Origin: Cucumis sativus
Taxonomy: Eukaryota; Streptophyta; Magnoliopsida; Cucurbitales; Cucurbitaceae
Direction: 5' to 3'
Length of the DNA: 64,000 nucleotides
NCBI RefSeq assembly: GCF_000004075.3
Contig: NC_026661.2
Coordinates: forward strand, 21,728,307 to 21,792,306
Below are positions 11,780 to 23,400 of this stretch, piece after piece; the stretch's first letter is position 1, and each line of letters opens with the position of its first letter. A program made the position numbers and the translations under genes. The notes below the pieces were generated by a model. That model was not told where the DNA came from, did not search any database, and worked only from the letters and a program-made list of their open reading frames with translations.

Positions 11780-11893
11780 ATGGCGCAGTTCGGTTCGGAC
11801 CAGAAATGGTTCATGGACGGTGGTCAATTCGCTAGATCGTTGATTGCTATTGTTGCGACTGTACGGACATTTGTTTATATGTTGATTTGTTAA
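11780..11893 (+). CDS. Possible very small protein gene or orphan first exon
   Basis: A 37-codon frame starts MAQFGSDQKWFMDGGQFAR and continues into a hydrophobic stretch (SLIAIVATVRTFVYMLIC). It sits in a short GC-richer island within very AT-rich DNA, and the first 27 codons have coding-like composition. A GT after GCGACT (about 11861) could be a splice donor, in which case this would be exon 1 of a gene whose remainder I cannot find, or a leftover of one. I do not recognise the protein. It could be a one-helix membrane peptide or a gene fragment. Confidence 0.3.
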   Translation: MAQFGSDQKWFMDGGQFARSLIAIVATVRTFVYMLIC

Positions 11894-13909
11894 TTAATTA
11901 ATTGATTAATGAGATTTGAAAGAAAAGTCAAGATGGGACCTTCGAAGAAACCTACAAAATCTATTCCTTTTGATTACTGATCTGACCACAGATACACCAA
12001 CTCAAAACCCTATTTGTTTTCTCATTCCAATGGATTATTATTATTATTATTTATTCCACCAAAACCTATTTATTATTAATTTAAAGTTATTGTATTTTTA
12101 AAATTAATATGTTTGTTTAAGCCATCACATTTGTACTTTGTCAATTTTAAAATTCTGTGTTATTTTCACTCATTATAATATTTATTACATGATTTAATAT
12201 TAATTGTACTTTTTTAAAAAATAAAACAATGGTTTTGGTTTTTATAATTTTATCTACAATCCATTTTTGTTGCAAGGATTCCTTGATTCATACTCCATGA
12301 CTCTAAAATTCAAGTCCTCATATAAGAGATTTCAACCTTTAATTTCCCCTTTGAAATTTTTTAAAAGAGAGAATTTTCCACATTGATTTTTTGAACATTT
12401 GAATCATCATCATCGTATGATATCATTCTTGAGGTATGATAGGAAAATTCTGGACATAGAATTAAGAATGCTCCAATTAATTTAAACAAATAGCCTTTAA
12501 ATACTTTGGCTTTCAAAGATTTCTCATGATTTAATGGCAAAATTTAATGCAAAAAAGAACTAGGAATTCATTAAAATAAATTCTAAAGACAATTGTCTAT
12601 TTTGACTAAGTTGAGAAAAAAAAAAACACTTTGTTCAAATTTTAAACTCTTTTGAACAATGTTATTACGTGAAAGGATGGAATTTTCGATCTTTTTTTAT
12701 TAAAGTTATTCAATTGGGGGAGTGCTCAGACATAAAGAATTAAGATTGACACTCAATGTGTACGCATTGGATGGTCAAATATTCATCTTCATTTTGGCCT
12801 CCTTGAATTCTTCATCCCATTCAAACTCTAAAGTTTGGTAAACATTTAAACTCATTTGTACTTTGCTTTTTTTTAAAAATACTATGAGATTTTAATAAAC
12901 AATTTTGTTATAACCAAACCCATGTTTCAGTGATCTGACAAAGTAAAAGCTTAAAAACTCAAACAATTTTTAGAGCAAAATTGATGATTCAAAGGATAAC
13001 CATTTTAAAAGGCTAAAATAAAATGTCAATTACTATATTAAATATTAGAAAAATAATTTTTTGATCCCTAGATTTTATTTTTAATTATAGTTTTCTTAGT
13101 CCTACATTCCAAGATGTTACATTTTAAATTTTAAGGGTCAAATAGAATTTAGACTCAAAATCTACAATAAAAAAGTTTTTTTCCCTACCAAAGTATTTTT
13201 GGGTCAAGAGAAAATATAAATCGGTTTGTAAGATGACCGACTGTGCCTTCAAATTCGACACCTAATTAGGCTGCCAAACTGGCGGCATATTATATGGAAA
13301 AAAAAAAAGAAGAGTAAATTATGATATTTAAAAATTGAATAGCCTTTTATCTCTTTCTAACTTTTTGCCAAATATTTAATTAAGAAATGTTTGACTTAGT
13401 ATTTCAAAGTGTTTATTCTAAGATTGAATTTAGGTATATAATCAAATATTTAAGATGGTTTTTCTGGTTTGACAAACCATATAAACTCAAACATTTGTAA
13501 ATATTTTAAATAGATTTTAGTATATTTTATTTAATCAACTCTTAGCCACTTTGGGGTTGTAAAATTAGGATAGAATCAAATTGTTGTAATAATATTAAGT
13601 CTTTTCAGATTAATTAGAGAATAAAATATTTTTCAAGAGTTTGATTTCTTTATTTTGCATTCTTATATTATTTCTAATTTTATTTTCTTTATATATACGT
13701 GAAAGTTTGGGTAGAAGTACACAACTTCAACTAACTTACAAAGACAGCTATTTGACTCCAGTATACTGCACTAATCACCTTCTAAGCAACCACTGTAATC
13801 TTAACATTATATTTTGGTTCAGAAAACATTTTATTCCTTTTATTTTGTAATATGGTCTGTGTCACTGCTAAGACGATGAAGGAGTCAAGTAGACTATTTT
13901 AACATACTC

Positions 13910-14130
13910 TAAGTTTGCCTGAGGGTTATCATAATCGTAAGATTAGTATTAGTGTTATTTTACTTTTTCTTTATTTATCATTTGTCACTATTCCTCACTC
14001 CTCTTTCACTATTCTTCACCGATGTCACTATTTCTTGCTCATTTCTTTCACTATTTCTTACTCATTTCTTTCACTATTTCTAACTTTTCTAAATATAAAC
14101 TCTAATAGTCCGCACCTCAAATACAACCTA
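13910..14130. mobile_element. MITE-like element with TCACTATT internal repeats
   Basis: The ends form an imperfect inverted repeat: TAAGTTTGCCTGAGGGT at 13910-13926 against ACCTCAAATACAACCTA at 14114-14130, whose reverse complement matches at about two thirds of positions. Inside, TCACTATT recurs at 13985, 14006, 14025, 14048 and 14071 with 19-23 base spacing, and the last copies form a 23 bp tandem repeat. I remember abundant cucurbit elements with this TTTCACTATTTCT interior, but that is recall. There is no coding capacity and no clear target-site duplication. Confidence 0.5.
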
Positions 14131-14744
14131 TAATAATTCACAAATTATAATAATTCACTCTACGTCCCAAATGTTATCTAAAAGATCATGGATTCAATAT
14201 ATGTTGATACCAAAATGACCAAATGTTTTTTAAAAGAAACACCTTCTGGTGTGATAGAGAATGGAAGGAAGGGACAGAGACTTCTAGTTTAATTTAATCC
14301 AGCAAAGAATCAAGAATATTGATAGTAATAAATTTAATATATAAATTTAAAACGGGAGTGACGTAGGATATGGTTTTGGGAAGCAATAAAGAAATTGGAG
14401 TTAAAAAAAAAAGGCAGGAAGGAGAAAGTGGGGATTATGAGAAAAGGGTAGGGAGATTTTTGAGATGGTGAGAGAAAAAGTTAGAGAAACCTAGCCCAGG
14501 TTCTATCCGGTTTCCTAAGGGTCTGCTTCTCTTTACTCGGAAAATCTGAAACTCGTTTTGACTGGGACAAGCAGCAGCCCCACTCGTTTGAAATCTCCAA
14601 ATGAAACATGTTTTCTTTTCAACATTTTAAAAACAAGACCACACTATGCAATTTTAAAAACTACTTCTAAATCAACTTACTTTTATAAGTTCTTTAATTA
14701 TTTTATTTAAGATTCCAAATTCTTAAATAATCCCACTATTCTCC

Positions 14745-14811
14745 CTCTTCTCTCTTCTCTCTTCTCTCTTCTCTCTTCTTTCTTCTTTCTTCTTTCTTCT
14801 TTCTTCTTTCT
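14745..14811. repeat. Compound heptanucleotide microsatellite
   Basis: Pyrimidine-only tract of period 7. About four to five TCTCTTC units shift to about five TTTCTTC units, which suggests that a one-base variant was itself amplified. Confidence 0.85.
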
Positions 14812-15943
14812 ACTTTCTATAAGTAGGTGTATTTTATCAATCTCCATTGACTATAAATATATATATATATATTTGATAAAAATGGTTTAAGATAAACTTT
14901 ACGAGTGTTTCAATGTTTCAAAAGTTCAATTTTATTTTTTCAAATAATTTACTCTTAAATTTGAACATTTAAAAAGTTAAATCCAACCGCTTAAAAAGAC
15001 GATGTTTGAATTGATAAAACACTATTACTTAGAATAAAAGAATATAAGCATTGAAATAGTATTGTGTAAGGATATCTAGTTCAATCAATTTTTTTATTAA
15101 AACGTGGTGATAATTTCTTTATTAATTTATGATAGTGAAACTATATAGTGACATATTTTAAATTTATGCTAGTGCCCAAATAATCTAGACTAATAAAATA
15201 TTTCCTTTAAAAGCTTTTAAAGTTTTGTTGAGTGTGTTTGAAAATGTGTTAACTACTTGTTTGTTTCTGTTAAAAGCATCATTTATAACTTTAACCAAAT
15301 ACCATCAATTAAAAAACATTTTTAATCCTCGGTAATGGTATTTTTAAAAAATAATAATAATAATAAAGATTAATCCAGACCTAATTATCAAATACTCTCC
15401 TACAAATAGAATTAATCCCCTCAAATAATTTAATGATGTTCTTGCAATAAATCTCAGTGAATAAAGTACAAAACTAGTATAGTTAACCTACTTAATCGGA
15501 TTTAAACAAATCTCTCCACAAAAATCTTATTCTATAGTTCAGTTTTGATAAAATATAAAAAAAGGTTCATTTTCTTGATGACTTCGAGAAGAGTCTATAT
15601 TTTTTCTATTTATTTTAAATTATAATGTTTTGAAAGTGTTTTCGTTATAGAATTGTAGAGATTAATTTTACATGATACAATTTTTCTAGTTCACGGTTTC
15701 TTTTTCTGATTTGAAGTTTTTTACCTCAATTTTATAGATTTCTTTGTTATCTTTCATTTTACATTTATAATAACAATGAAAGGTTATTATTTCTATCCCA
15801 CGTCTAAAAGAAGACAACATGTTAATTACAATTGAATCTTATTTTAGCGTTCACTGTTGAAGTTATTTGTAAGAAAAAAAAATAAAGCAAAATAAAAGTT
15901 TTCGTAAAACGTGTGGACGGTGAGATCTATGGAAGAAAAAGCT

Positions 15944-15944
<1 letters not shown>

Positions 15945-15976
<32 letters not shown>
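15945..15976 (+). repeat. CT microsatellite just upstream of the LOX TATA box
   Basis: Sixteen perfect CT units end 28 bases before the TATA box at 16005. Pyrimidine (Y-patch or GAGA-type) tracts are common around plant core promoters, so this may belong to the LOX promoter as well as being a length-variable marker. Confidence 0.9.
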
Positions 15977-15982
<6 letters not shown>

Positions 15983-16004
15983 TGGCGTTTCCCTCTCTAA
16001 ACTG

Positions 16005-16013
16005 TATAAAAGG
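16005..16013 (+). promoter_or_regulatory. TATA box of the lipoxygenase gene
   Basis: TATAAAAGG lies about 155 bases before the LOX start codon. A start about 30 bases downstream gives a leader of about 130 bases rich in CT and CAA, without an ATG. Confidence 0.7.
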
Positions 16014-16166
16014 AGAACCCAGTGGCAAGACCAATCAATAAGAACTTGGTGGTTTCCGAACCAATCTATTTTCCCTTAACACTTTCTCTTCCAACCTCCA
16101 TTTTTTCCCATCTCTACAAAAGAAATCAACTTCCCAGTTCCCAAGGAATAAGAGAAAGAAAACTGG

Positions 16167-19100
16167 ATGGCACTAGCAAATGAAATTATTGGATCATCTT
16201 TTCTTCACAAAACATCCTGTGTTGCTTCTCAGTTTCAAGGTAAGCAATTATTCAGGCCAATTTGGGTGGTTCCAGTAGAGAAAAGGCAGGTGGTTGCACA
16301 ACTAAGGAAGGCTGTGAACAGCCCTGTGGCTGCTATCAGTGAGGATTTAATCCAGGCTGTCCCCTTGGCCGAGAAGCCGGTTAAATACAAGGTCAGAGCC
16401 GTTGTAACTATCAGAAACAAGAACAAGGAAGACATTAAAGAAACTATTGTTAAGCATTTGGATGCTCTCACTGATAGGATTGGCCAGAACGTTGTTCTCC
16501 AACTTATCAGCACCGAGATTGACCCAAGTGAGTCATTTTTCCTTTTTTTTTTTGTTTATTTGTGTTCTTTTTTCCAATTTATGGACGTCCTATGAGTTTT
16601 CCACTTCTGGGTTTGCTTTGTTTTCATGTTTTCGTTGTAGTTTTTTTGAGAAAACCTTTTGTCTTCTTCCTGACTATAATAGTTTTATCTGATTTTGTCT
16701 GAATCTAAAAGAGTTTTACTGAATTGATTTTCATTTGGAACATTGAAGAAACAAACGCTCCAAAGAAAAGCAACGAGGCTGTTTTGAAAGATTGGTCAAA
16801 GAAAACTAATCTAAAAGCCGAGAGAGTAAATTACATAGCAGATTTTTTACTGACCTCGGACTTTGGAGAGCCTGGAGCCATCACAATTACCAACAAGCAT
16901 CAACAGGAATTCTTCTTGGAGACTATCACAATCGAGCAATTTGCAAATGATCCTATTCATTTCCCCTGCAATTCCTGGGTTCAGTCCAGAAAAGATCACC
17001 CTGCGAAGAGGATATTTTTCTCTAATAAGGTAAATTTTAAAAAAGTAAAAATAAAATATCAACGTTTTTTCTTAGTTCAGCTTTTGTAATTTGTTTTCAA
17101 CTAAATAATAAAGACCTTTATGAGATAATGCGAGTTAAAGCTGATGTGATGTATTGTTTCATATATCTGTTTTTAAATGTCTCCACGTCCTCTTGTCATT
17201 TTAATGAATGACAAATATAAGTCCCATATCATAGACTATAGGGGAGGTGAAAAGAAAGGGAGGAGAATTTGCAAGCCTTTGTTTTCCGTTCGAAACTATT
17301 CTTTATTTAATTGTTTCATTCCTTTCTACAGTTCTGAATCTGCTAAACTATTTGATAAGATTGCCTGTGGACCCAGAATTCGATCTAACAAAACTATAAT
17401 CAAATCATCAAGTTTGCTACTTTTGCGATTATGAGCATGCCAATCATAAATGAAGAAGAATAATTTCAAACCGAAAAGAGCTAAAAATTGTAATCGAACC
17501 TTCCTGCAAAATCGCATGTTCTCTTTCAATCTTGCTGTAAATTTTTGAATGGCTATCTAATGTGTGTTCCACAATTCTGCAGCCTTATCTTCCAGGTGAA
17601 ACACCTGCAGGGATTAAAAAATTAAGAGAGATTGAGCTTAAAGACATTAGAGGTGATGGGAAAGGAGAAAGAAAACTGTCTGATCGAGTATATGACTTTG
17701 ATGTGTACAATGATTTGGGAAATCCAGACAAAGGAATAGAATACGCTCGCCCAAGGCTTGGTGGTGAGAAAATTCCATATCCTAGAAGATGTCGCACCGG
17801 ACGTGCCCCTTCCGAGACTGGTAAAATTTGACACCAGCCTTTGAATTATAACAATGATTACCAAAAGCTATATAAAATCCTTATCTTATAACGGTATGTA
17901 TACTACAGATATGACTGCAGAGAGTCGAGTTGAGAAACCGTTACCCATGTACGTGCCAAGGGACGAACAGTTTGAGGAGTCTAAAAAAACTTCTTTCTCT
18001 CTTGGGAGGCTTAAGGCAGTTCTTCACAACTTAATTCCATCCCTCAAAGCCAGCATTTTGTCAAACAAACATGATTTCCATGGTTTCTCAGATATTGACA
18101 GCCTTTACAGTGAAGGGGTTCTCCTTAAATTAGGCTTGCAAGATGAACTCCTAAAGAAGCTCCCACTGCCAAGAGTTGTGAGTGAATCCAGCCAAGGACT
18201 GTTAAGATACAACACACCCAAGATCCTTTCCAGTAAGTGACATCATCATCCTTTAAAAGTGTTATTCATACAAGCATGCAATTGACTAACATACCATCAG
18301 TTTGCAAAATTACTTCTCATAAAGATTCAAATCAACTGTTTTACAGAATTAAAACAATCCAAATTAATGAAATAGAAAAGTCTTTTCAACTTTGGTAACC
18401 CCAGAAGCTACCTTCCTAGATAGGCATTGCCATACCACATCAATTTTTGCTTGAATGCAAAATTGACAAACCCAAATCATTCTTAACTAACTTTCATCGA
18501 AATTAATTTTGTGAGTCATGTTGAACTTGCAGAGGACAAGTTTGCCTGGCTGCGAGATGACGAATTCGCCCGCCAAGCAATAGCAGGAGTTAACCCAGTC
18601 AACATTGAGAGACTCAAGGTTTTCCCTCCTGTGAGCAACCTTGATCCCGACGTTTATGGTCCACTGGAATCTTCCCTTAAAGAAGAGCACATTCTTGGCC
18701 AAATTAATGGGATGACCGTGCAGCAGGTGAATTATCACGTCAAGATGTTAACCTATCACTCAGATATTTTCTCACTAAAACAAGAATTGACAACCACATT
18801 TTCAAATCCTAATATCATCTCCCTTCAAATTGCTTTGATTGTTACAGGCATTGGATGAAAACAAATTGTTTATAGTGGACTACCATGATGTTTACCTTCC
18901 ATTTATTGATCGGATCAACTCTCTCGACGGCCGGAAAACATATGCAACTCGCACAATATTCTTCTTGACACCACTTGGAACTCTCAAACCTATCGCCATA
19001 GAGCTCAGCCTTCCATCAACCGCACCAAGTTCTCGATCAAAGCGCGTCGTAACTCCACCAGTCGACGCCACAAGCAACTGGACATGGCAGCTCGCCAAGG

Positions 19101-20256
19101 CTCACGTCTGCTCCAACGACGCCGGAGTTCATCAACTTGTTAATCACTGGTAATTGAGCAAACTTTATAACTCCAAAAGACGAAATGGATTAAGCTTTCT
19201 GATTACTAAAAATGGCTTACTATTGATGACAGGTTGAGAACGCATGCAACCTTAGAGCCATTCATATTGGCAGCACACAGGCACCTAAGCGCAATGCACC
19301 CAATCTTCAAGCTCTTAGACCCACACATGCGATACACAATGGAGATCAACGCATTAGCGCGCCAAAGCCTGATCAGTGGCGACGGAGTGATCGAGTCTTG
19401 CTTCACTCCAGGCCGTTACTGCATGGAGATCAGTGCCGCAGCTTACAAAAATTTTTGGCGCTTCGACATGGAAGGCCTTCCCGCCGATCTCATACGCAGG
19501 GGAATGGCTGAACCGGACCCTTCAAAGCCTCATGGACTCAAGCTTTTGATGGAGGATTATCCATACGCTAGCGATGGGCTTCTTATTTGGGCCGCAATCG
19601 AGAATTGGGTAAAAACCTATGTAACTCATTACTATCCAAACCCTAACATGATCCGCGAAGATGAAGAGTTGCAATCCTGGTACTGGGAGTCCATCCATGT
19701 AGGCCACGGCGATCTCCGCCATGAAACCTGGTGGCCAGAATTGAACAACTGCGACGATCTCATCTCCATTCTCACCACGCTCATCTGGCTCTCATCAGCA
19801 CAACACGCAGCACTAAACTTCGGCCAGTATCCATACGGAGGCTACGTACCAAACCGACCTCCATTAATGCGTCGACTAATTCCCGACGAGAACGATCCAG
19901 AGTACACGATCTTCCTGAACGATCCTCAGAAGTATTTCCTCTCAGCGTTGCCTAGTGTCCTGCAGGCGACGAAGTTCATGGCGGTAGTAGATACACTATC
20001 AACTCACTCGCCGGACGAGGAGTACCTCGGAGAAAGACAGCAGCCATCGATTTGGACGGGGGATGCGGAGATGGTGGAGGCATTTTACGGATTCTCGGCG
20101 GAGATCGGAAGGATCGAGAAGGAAATCGATAGAAGAAATGCAGATGGACGGCTGAAGAACCGGTGCGGCGCCGGAGTTTTGCCGTATGAACTGCTAGCGC
20201 CGAGCTCGGAACCGGGAGTTACCTGCCGGGGAGTACCAAATAGTGTGTCGATTTGA
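16167..20256 (+). CDS. LOX3: Plastid 13-lipoxygenase, LOX3/LOX4 type
   Basis: Seven exons: 16167-16527, 16749-17029, 17583-17820, 17909-18232, 18533-18726, 18848-19149 and 19233-20256. All introns are GT-AG and the joined frame gives 907 residues, normal for the family. It should add oxygen at C-13 of linolenic acid, the first step to jasmonates and leaf aldehydes, in the plastid. Residues 1 to about 60 resemble a transit peptide and a PLAT/LH2 domain follows (about 70-220). Iron ligands are H584 and H589 (HLSAMH), H758 and N762 (SAQHAALN) and the terminal I907 (GVPNSVSI). The Cys623-Phe624 pair ([10 protein letters not shown]) is the 13-regiospecificity (Sloane) signature; 9-LOX enzymes usually have Thr-Val. 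The C-terminal half closely matches remembered Arabidopsis LOX3/LOX4 ([26 protein letters not shown]). No defects are seen. Confidence 0.95.
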
Positions 20257-20460
20257 GGGGAATTCCATTTCCCGCCATTGTTGAGTTGAGTTTAAGAGGT
20301 CAGTGTTTCAAAAGAAACGTGACGCGAGGGAGGAATATTTATATGAATTTATTTAAATATTTTAGAGAGGGAAAAGAAAATAGTAAAAATTTAGGGATAT
20401 TTTTGTAAATGCTGTAAAGCCTCGTAGCTTTAATGATTAATTAGATGAAATTAATTAAGC

Positions 20461-20466
20461 AATAAA
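20461..20466 (+). terminator. Poly(A) signal of the lipoxygenase gene
   Basis: A canonical AATAAA lies 205 bases after the LOX stop codon, followed by TTTGTTC, a plausible GU-rich downstream element. The 3' UTR would be about 220-250 bases. Confidence 0.6.
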
Positions 20467-23400
20467 GTTTGTTCAATTGGTCTATAGGATGTGTAGAATA
20501 TGCATTGAAGCTTAATGTAGAACCATTTTTAATTTATAATATGATGGTAAATTGTAATGGAAGATTCTTATAACCTAACGTATATCCAAACTTCTTATAT
20601 AGTTTAATTTGATAGATAATTAATTAAGGACGATAAATATAATTCTTCTTAAAACTACAAATAGATGAGTTAAATTAACATCTTGATAAATTTGTAGATA
20701 AAATTATCTAAATACTTTATTTAACATATATCTATATGTAGTGAATATGTCTTATAATATCTTATAATATTAACTATAATTGGTGAGAAATAAAATTTTA
20801 AAAGTAAAATATCAAGATTTTATATGCATTTAAACATTTCTAAAATGTTCCTAGTTCAATTTACACGTAAATTTGTACTATTAATTAGTTTCAAAATTAG
20901 AGATTTTAAGTTCATTTTTATATATTGTAAACGAAAAAGTAGTATAAATTTTGTATTTTTAGTTCGGCTTGAAAAGGCACATAAAGCACATTATTTGATG
21001 TAAAGTAGAGTTTCATAATTATCATATAAATAAATTGATTTATGATTAATATGTAAGAGGTTTGAACTCTTGATTTTATTTATTTGTTTAGAAAATCAAT
21101 ATTTCTATATCTTGAATTAATTAAGAAAGCTTCCAATTGATGACATTCTATGAAATGATTCGATATAGAATAAGAGAAATTTTAATGGTATTCTAACTAA
21201 ATTAATTTTTTTTTATGAATTTCCTATTTAACATGATCATATTAATTAGGAACTTATACAACACGTGTGTATGTGTGTGTATATGTATGGATGTGTGTAT
21301 ATATAGGTTGAAAAAATAATTAAACAATAGTGTTAGTGAATAATCATATTTCACATTTGGAAAATTAACAACTTTCCAATCTCCTATTTAATGACATCAT
21401 TTTTTAATAACTAAAAATAATGTTTGAATTCAAGCAAACTACCACCGACGTATGTAAATTGATAAAATCCCGCTATCGTTCCAAAAGCCAATGATTTGAT
21501 ACTTTGGTGGTATAAGTTCAACTTAAAAAACAAACATATTATTATAACATAGGTTTAACATTTTAGGTAAAAGAATACTTCTATTCCCCAACTTTTATAG
21601 AAGTAACAATTTAGTCTTTAAACTTTGATTTGTAACGATTTCCTTTATAAACTTTTAATTTTTTAACAATTTAGTCCTTAATATTTACTATCTAACAATT
21701 TCAACTTATCTTTAATGTTTAAATTTTTCAACGATTTAGTCTATATTAATGTAAAAATGTGTGTGAAAATTTAATAAGAGATCTTCCATAAATAGATTGA
21801 TAAATTAATTAGAGTCTCGATAATTTTTATAAAAGACAATGCGTACATCATATAATAGTAAAAATTGACATTAAATTTTGATTAATTTTGCTTATGTTAG
21901 AAACTAAACTGTTACAAATTCGGAAGTACAATAACTAAACTGTTACATACAAAAGTTCAATGACTAAATTGATACAAAATTGAAAGTTTAGAGAGTAAAA
22001 ATGTTTCTTAGCCGAGAAAACTTAAAAGCTAACATTTCAATTTGTTTAATAAATAAAATAAAACAAAAAAAATATTTGGCTTGGAAAGAAAATTTGAAAT
22101 TAATATGGTTTGACTAATTTATAGTTTGATTAATCTTTTCAAAAAAGATAAAAGAAGTTAATGTTCAAAGGCAAAAACAGTAAAGAGCAATGATGAAACA
22201 TAATGAAAATTTGTTTTTCTTTCCATAATTTGAAAGATTAGAATGATAAACATAAACTAAAAGCCCAAAAACAAACACATGAAAAATGGTACCAAATCAA
22301 ACCACAAGTTGAGTTGAGTTGGTGGACTACAACCCTTTTAAATTTGAGTGGGTTGGTAAAGATATGAAATATTGGGCTATACCATTCAACAATATGATAG
22401 CAACCATTAATTTAGACATTTCAATTTTTCCATTTTCAACTTTGAATTTCATGCTATGGATTTCAACTTTTCCACCCCATGAGGAAAATCAAATGGATAC
22501 ACAACCGAGAAAAGGTGTACCATGTGAGAACCTATAATTGAAAACTCGGGGTGGATTGCATAAAGTAGGAGCGATCTCGATTGGTTGGAGTTGGTTTTCT
22601 GACAAAATTGATCACAACTCGACTATAGTCGGTTTGGTAAAGGGTCAAACTAACTTAGACATTGATGAGTAAAGGTCGGTTTAACACATAAAAATATATT
22701 TTGGAAATCCTCGATTTTGAGCTTTTTGAAACCGACCCCTTTCGTTTTTCGACTAATCGACTTCGGTTTGGTCTCTGTCGACTCAATTTTTTGATATATT
22801 GTGCTCATTCGTAATATAAAGATGGATGCAGGTTTAGATGCACTAGCTGATGTTTCCTTAGAAAATTCTTTTTTTTTTCTTTTTAATTAGCAATACTTTT
22901 GTTACTTTCAAAATGGACTTTATTTATGTATTTCACTATTATAAGGTATCTATAATTTAAGGGAAGATAGAATTTAGTTAGACTTGAATTAAAATTGACA
23001 TATCTGGTTCGAAAAAAGTTATAATTCATTCTCTATGATTCGATAAAACCTCTCACAAAAAATTTGTAACAGCTCGAGTTTAGGAATGATACTCGATATC
23101 ACATTTAAATGGTAGAAATCCTCGAAATGTAGAAGTATTGTTAATAATTTTTGTAAGGTACATCTTCCTCTTTAGTGATTAAATCACAAGAACTCCAAGG
23201 TTAGATATTTTTAGAGTTCGATCAGTCGATATTCTAACTTTTAAAACAATCTATAAATGTTCACGACGACTAATAATTTAATTAGTCAAATATATATTTA
23301 AGAAAAGTGGTACAAAGGAATTTGTTAATTTTTTCTTTTGCTTCCGATGATCATTGATTGAATTTGAGTTTTATTATCCTATTCAATGAGCTTTACCCCT

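Larger units (their letters stand above)
11894..15944. other. Gene-poor AT-rich region
   Basis: No credible gene. It contains a MITE-like element (13910-14130), a GC-richer non-coding island (about 14350-14600) and a heptanucleotide microsatellite (14745-14811). Short frames at 11916-12101 and 13641-13850 are rich in Leu, Ile, Phe and Tyr from AT-rich DNA and show no domain. Confidence 0.5.

Noticed and set aside
13641..14133. Leu/Phe-rich frames resembling membrane peptides
   Set aside because: They arise from T-rich DNA and the internal repeats of a MITE-like element.
3935..15999. An identical 18-mer, TTGGCGTTTCCCTCTCTA, at 3935-3952 and 15982-15999
   Set aside because: One copy is coding and the other is promoter; the flanks are unrelated, so I treat it as chance between pyrimidine-rich stretches, although it is a notable match.
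16528..16748. Read-through of LOX intron 1 as coding
   Set aside because: The frame reaches a stop quickly, while splicing restores the IDPKTNAPKK sequence expected for the family.
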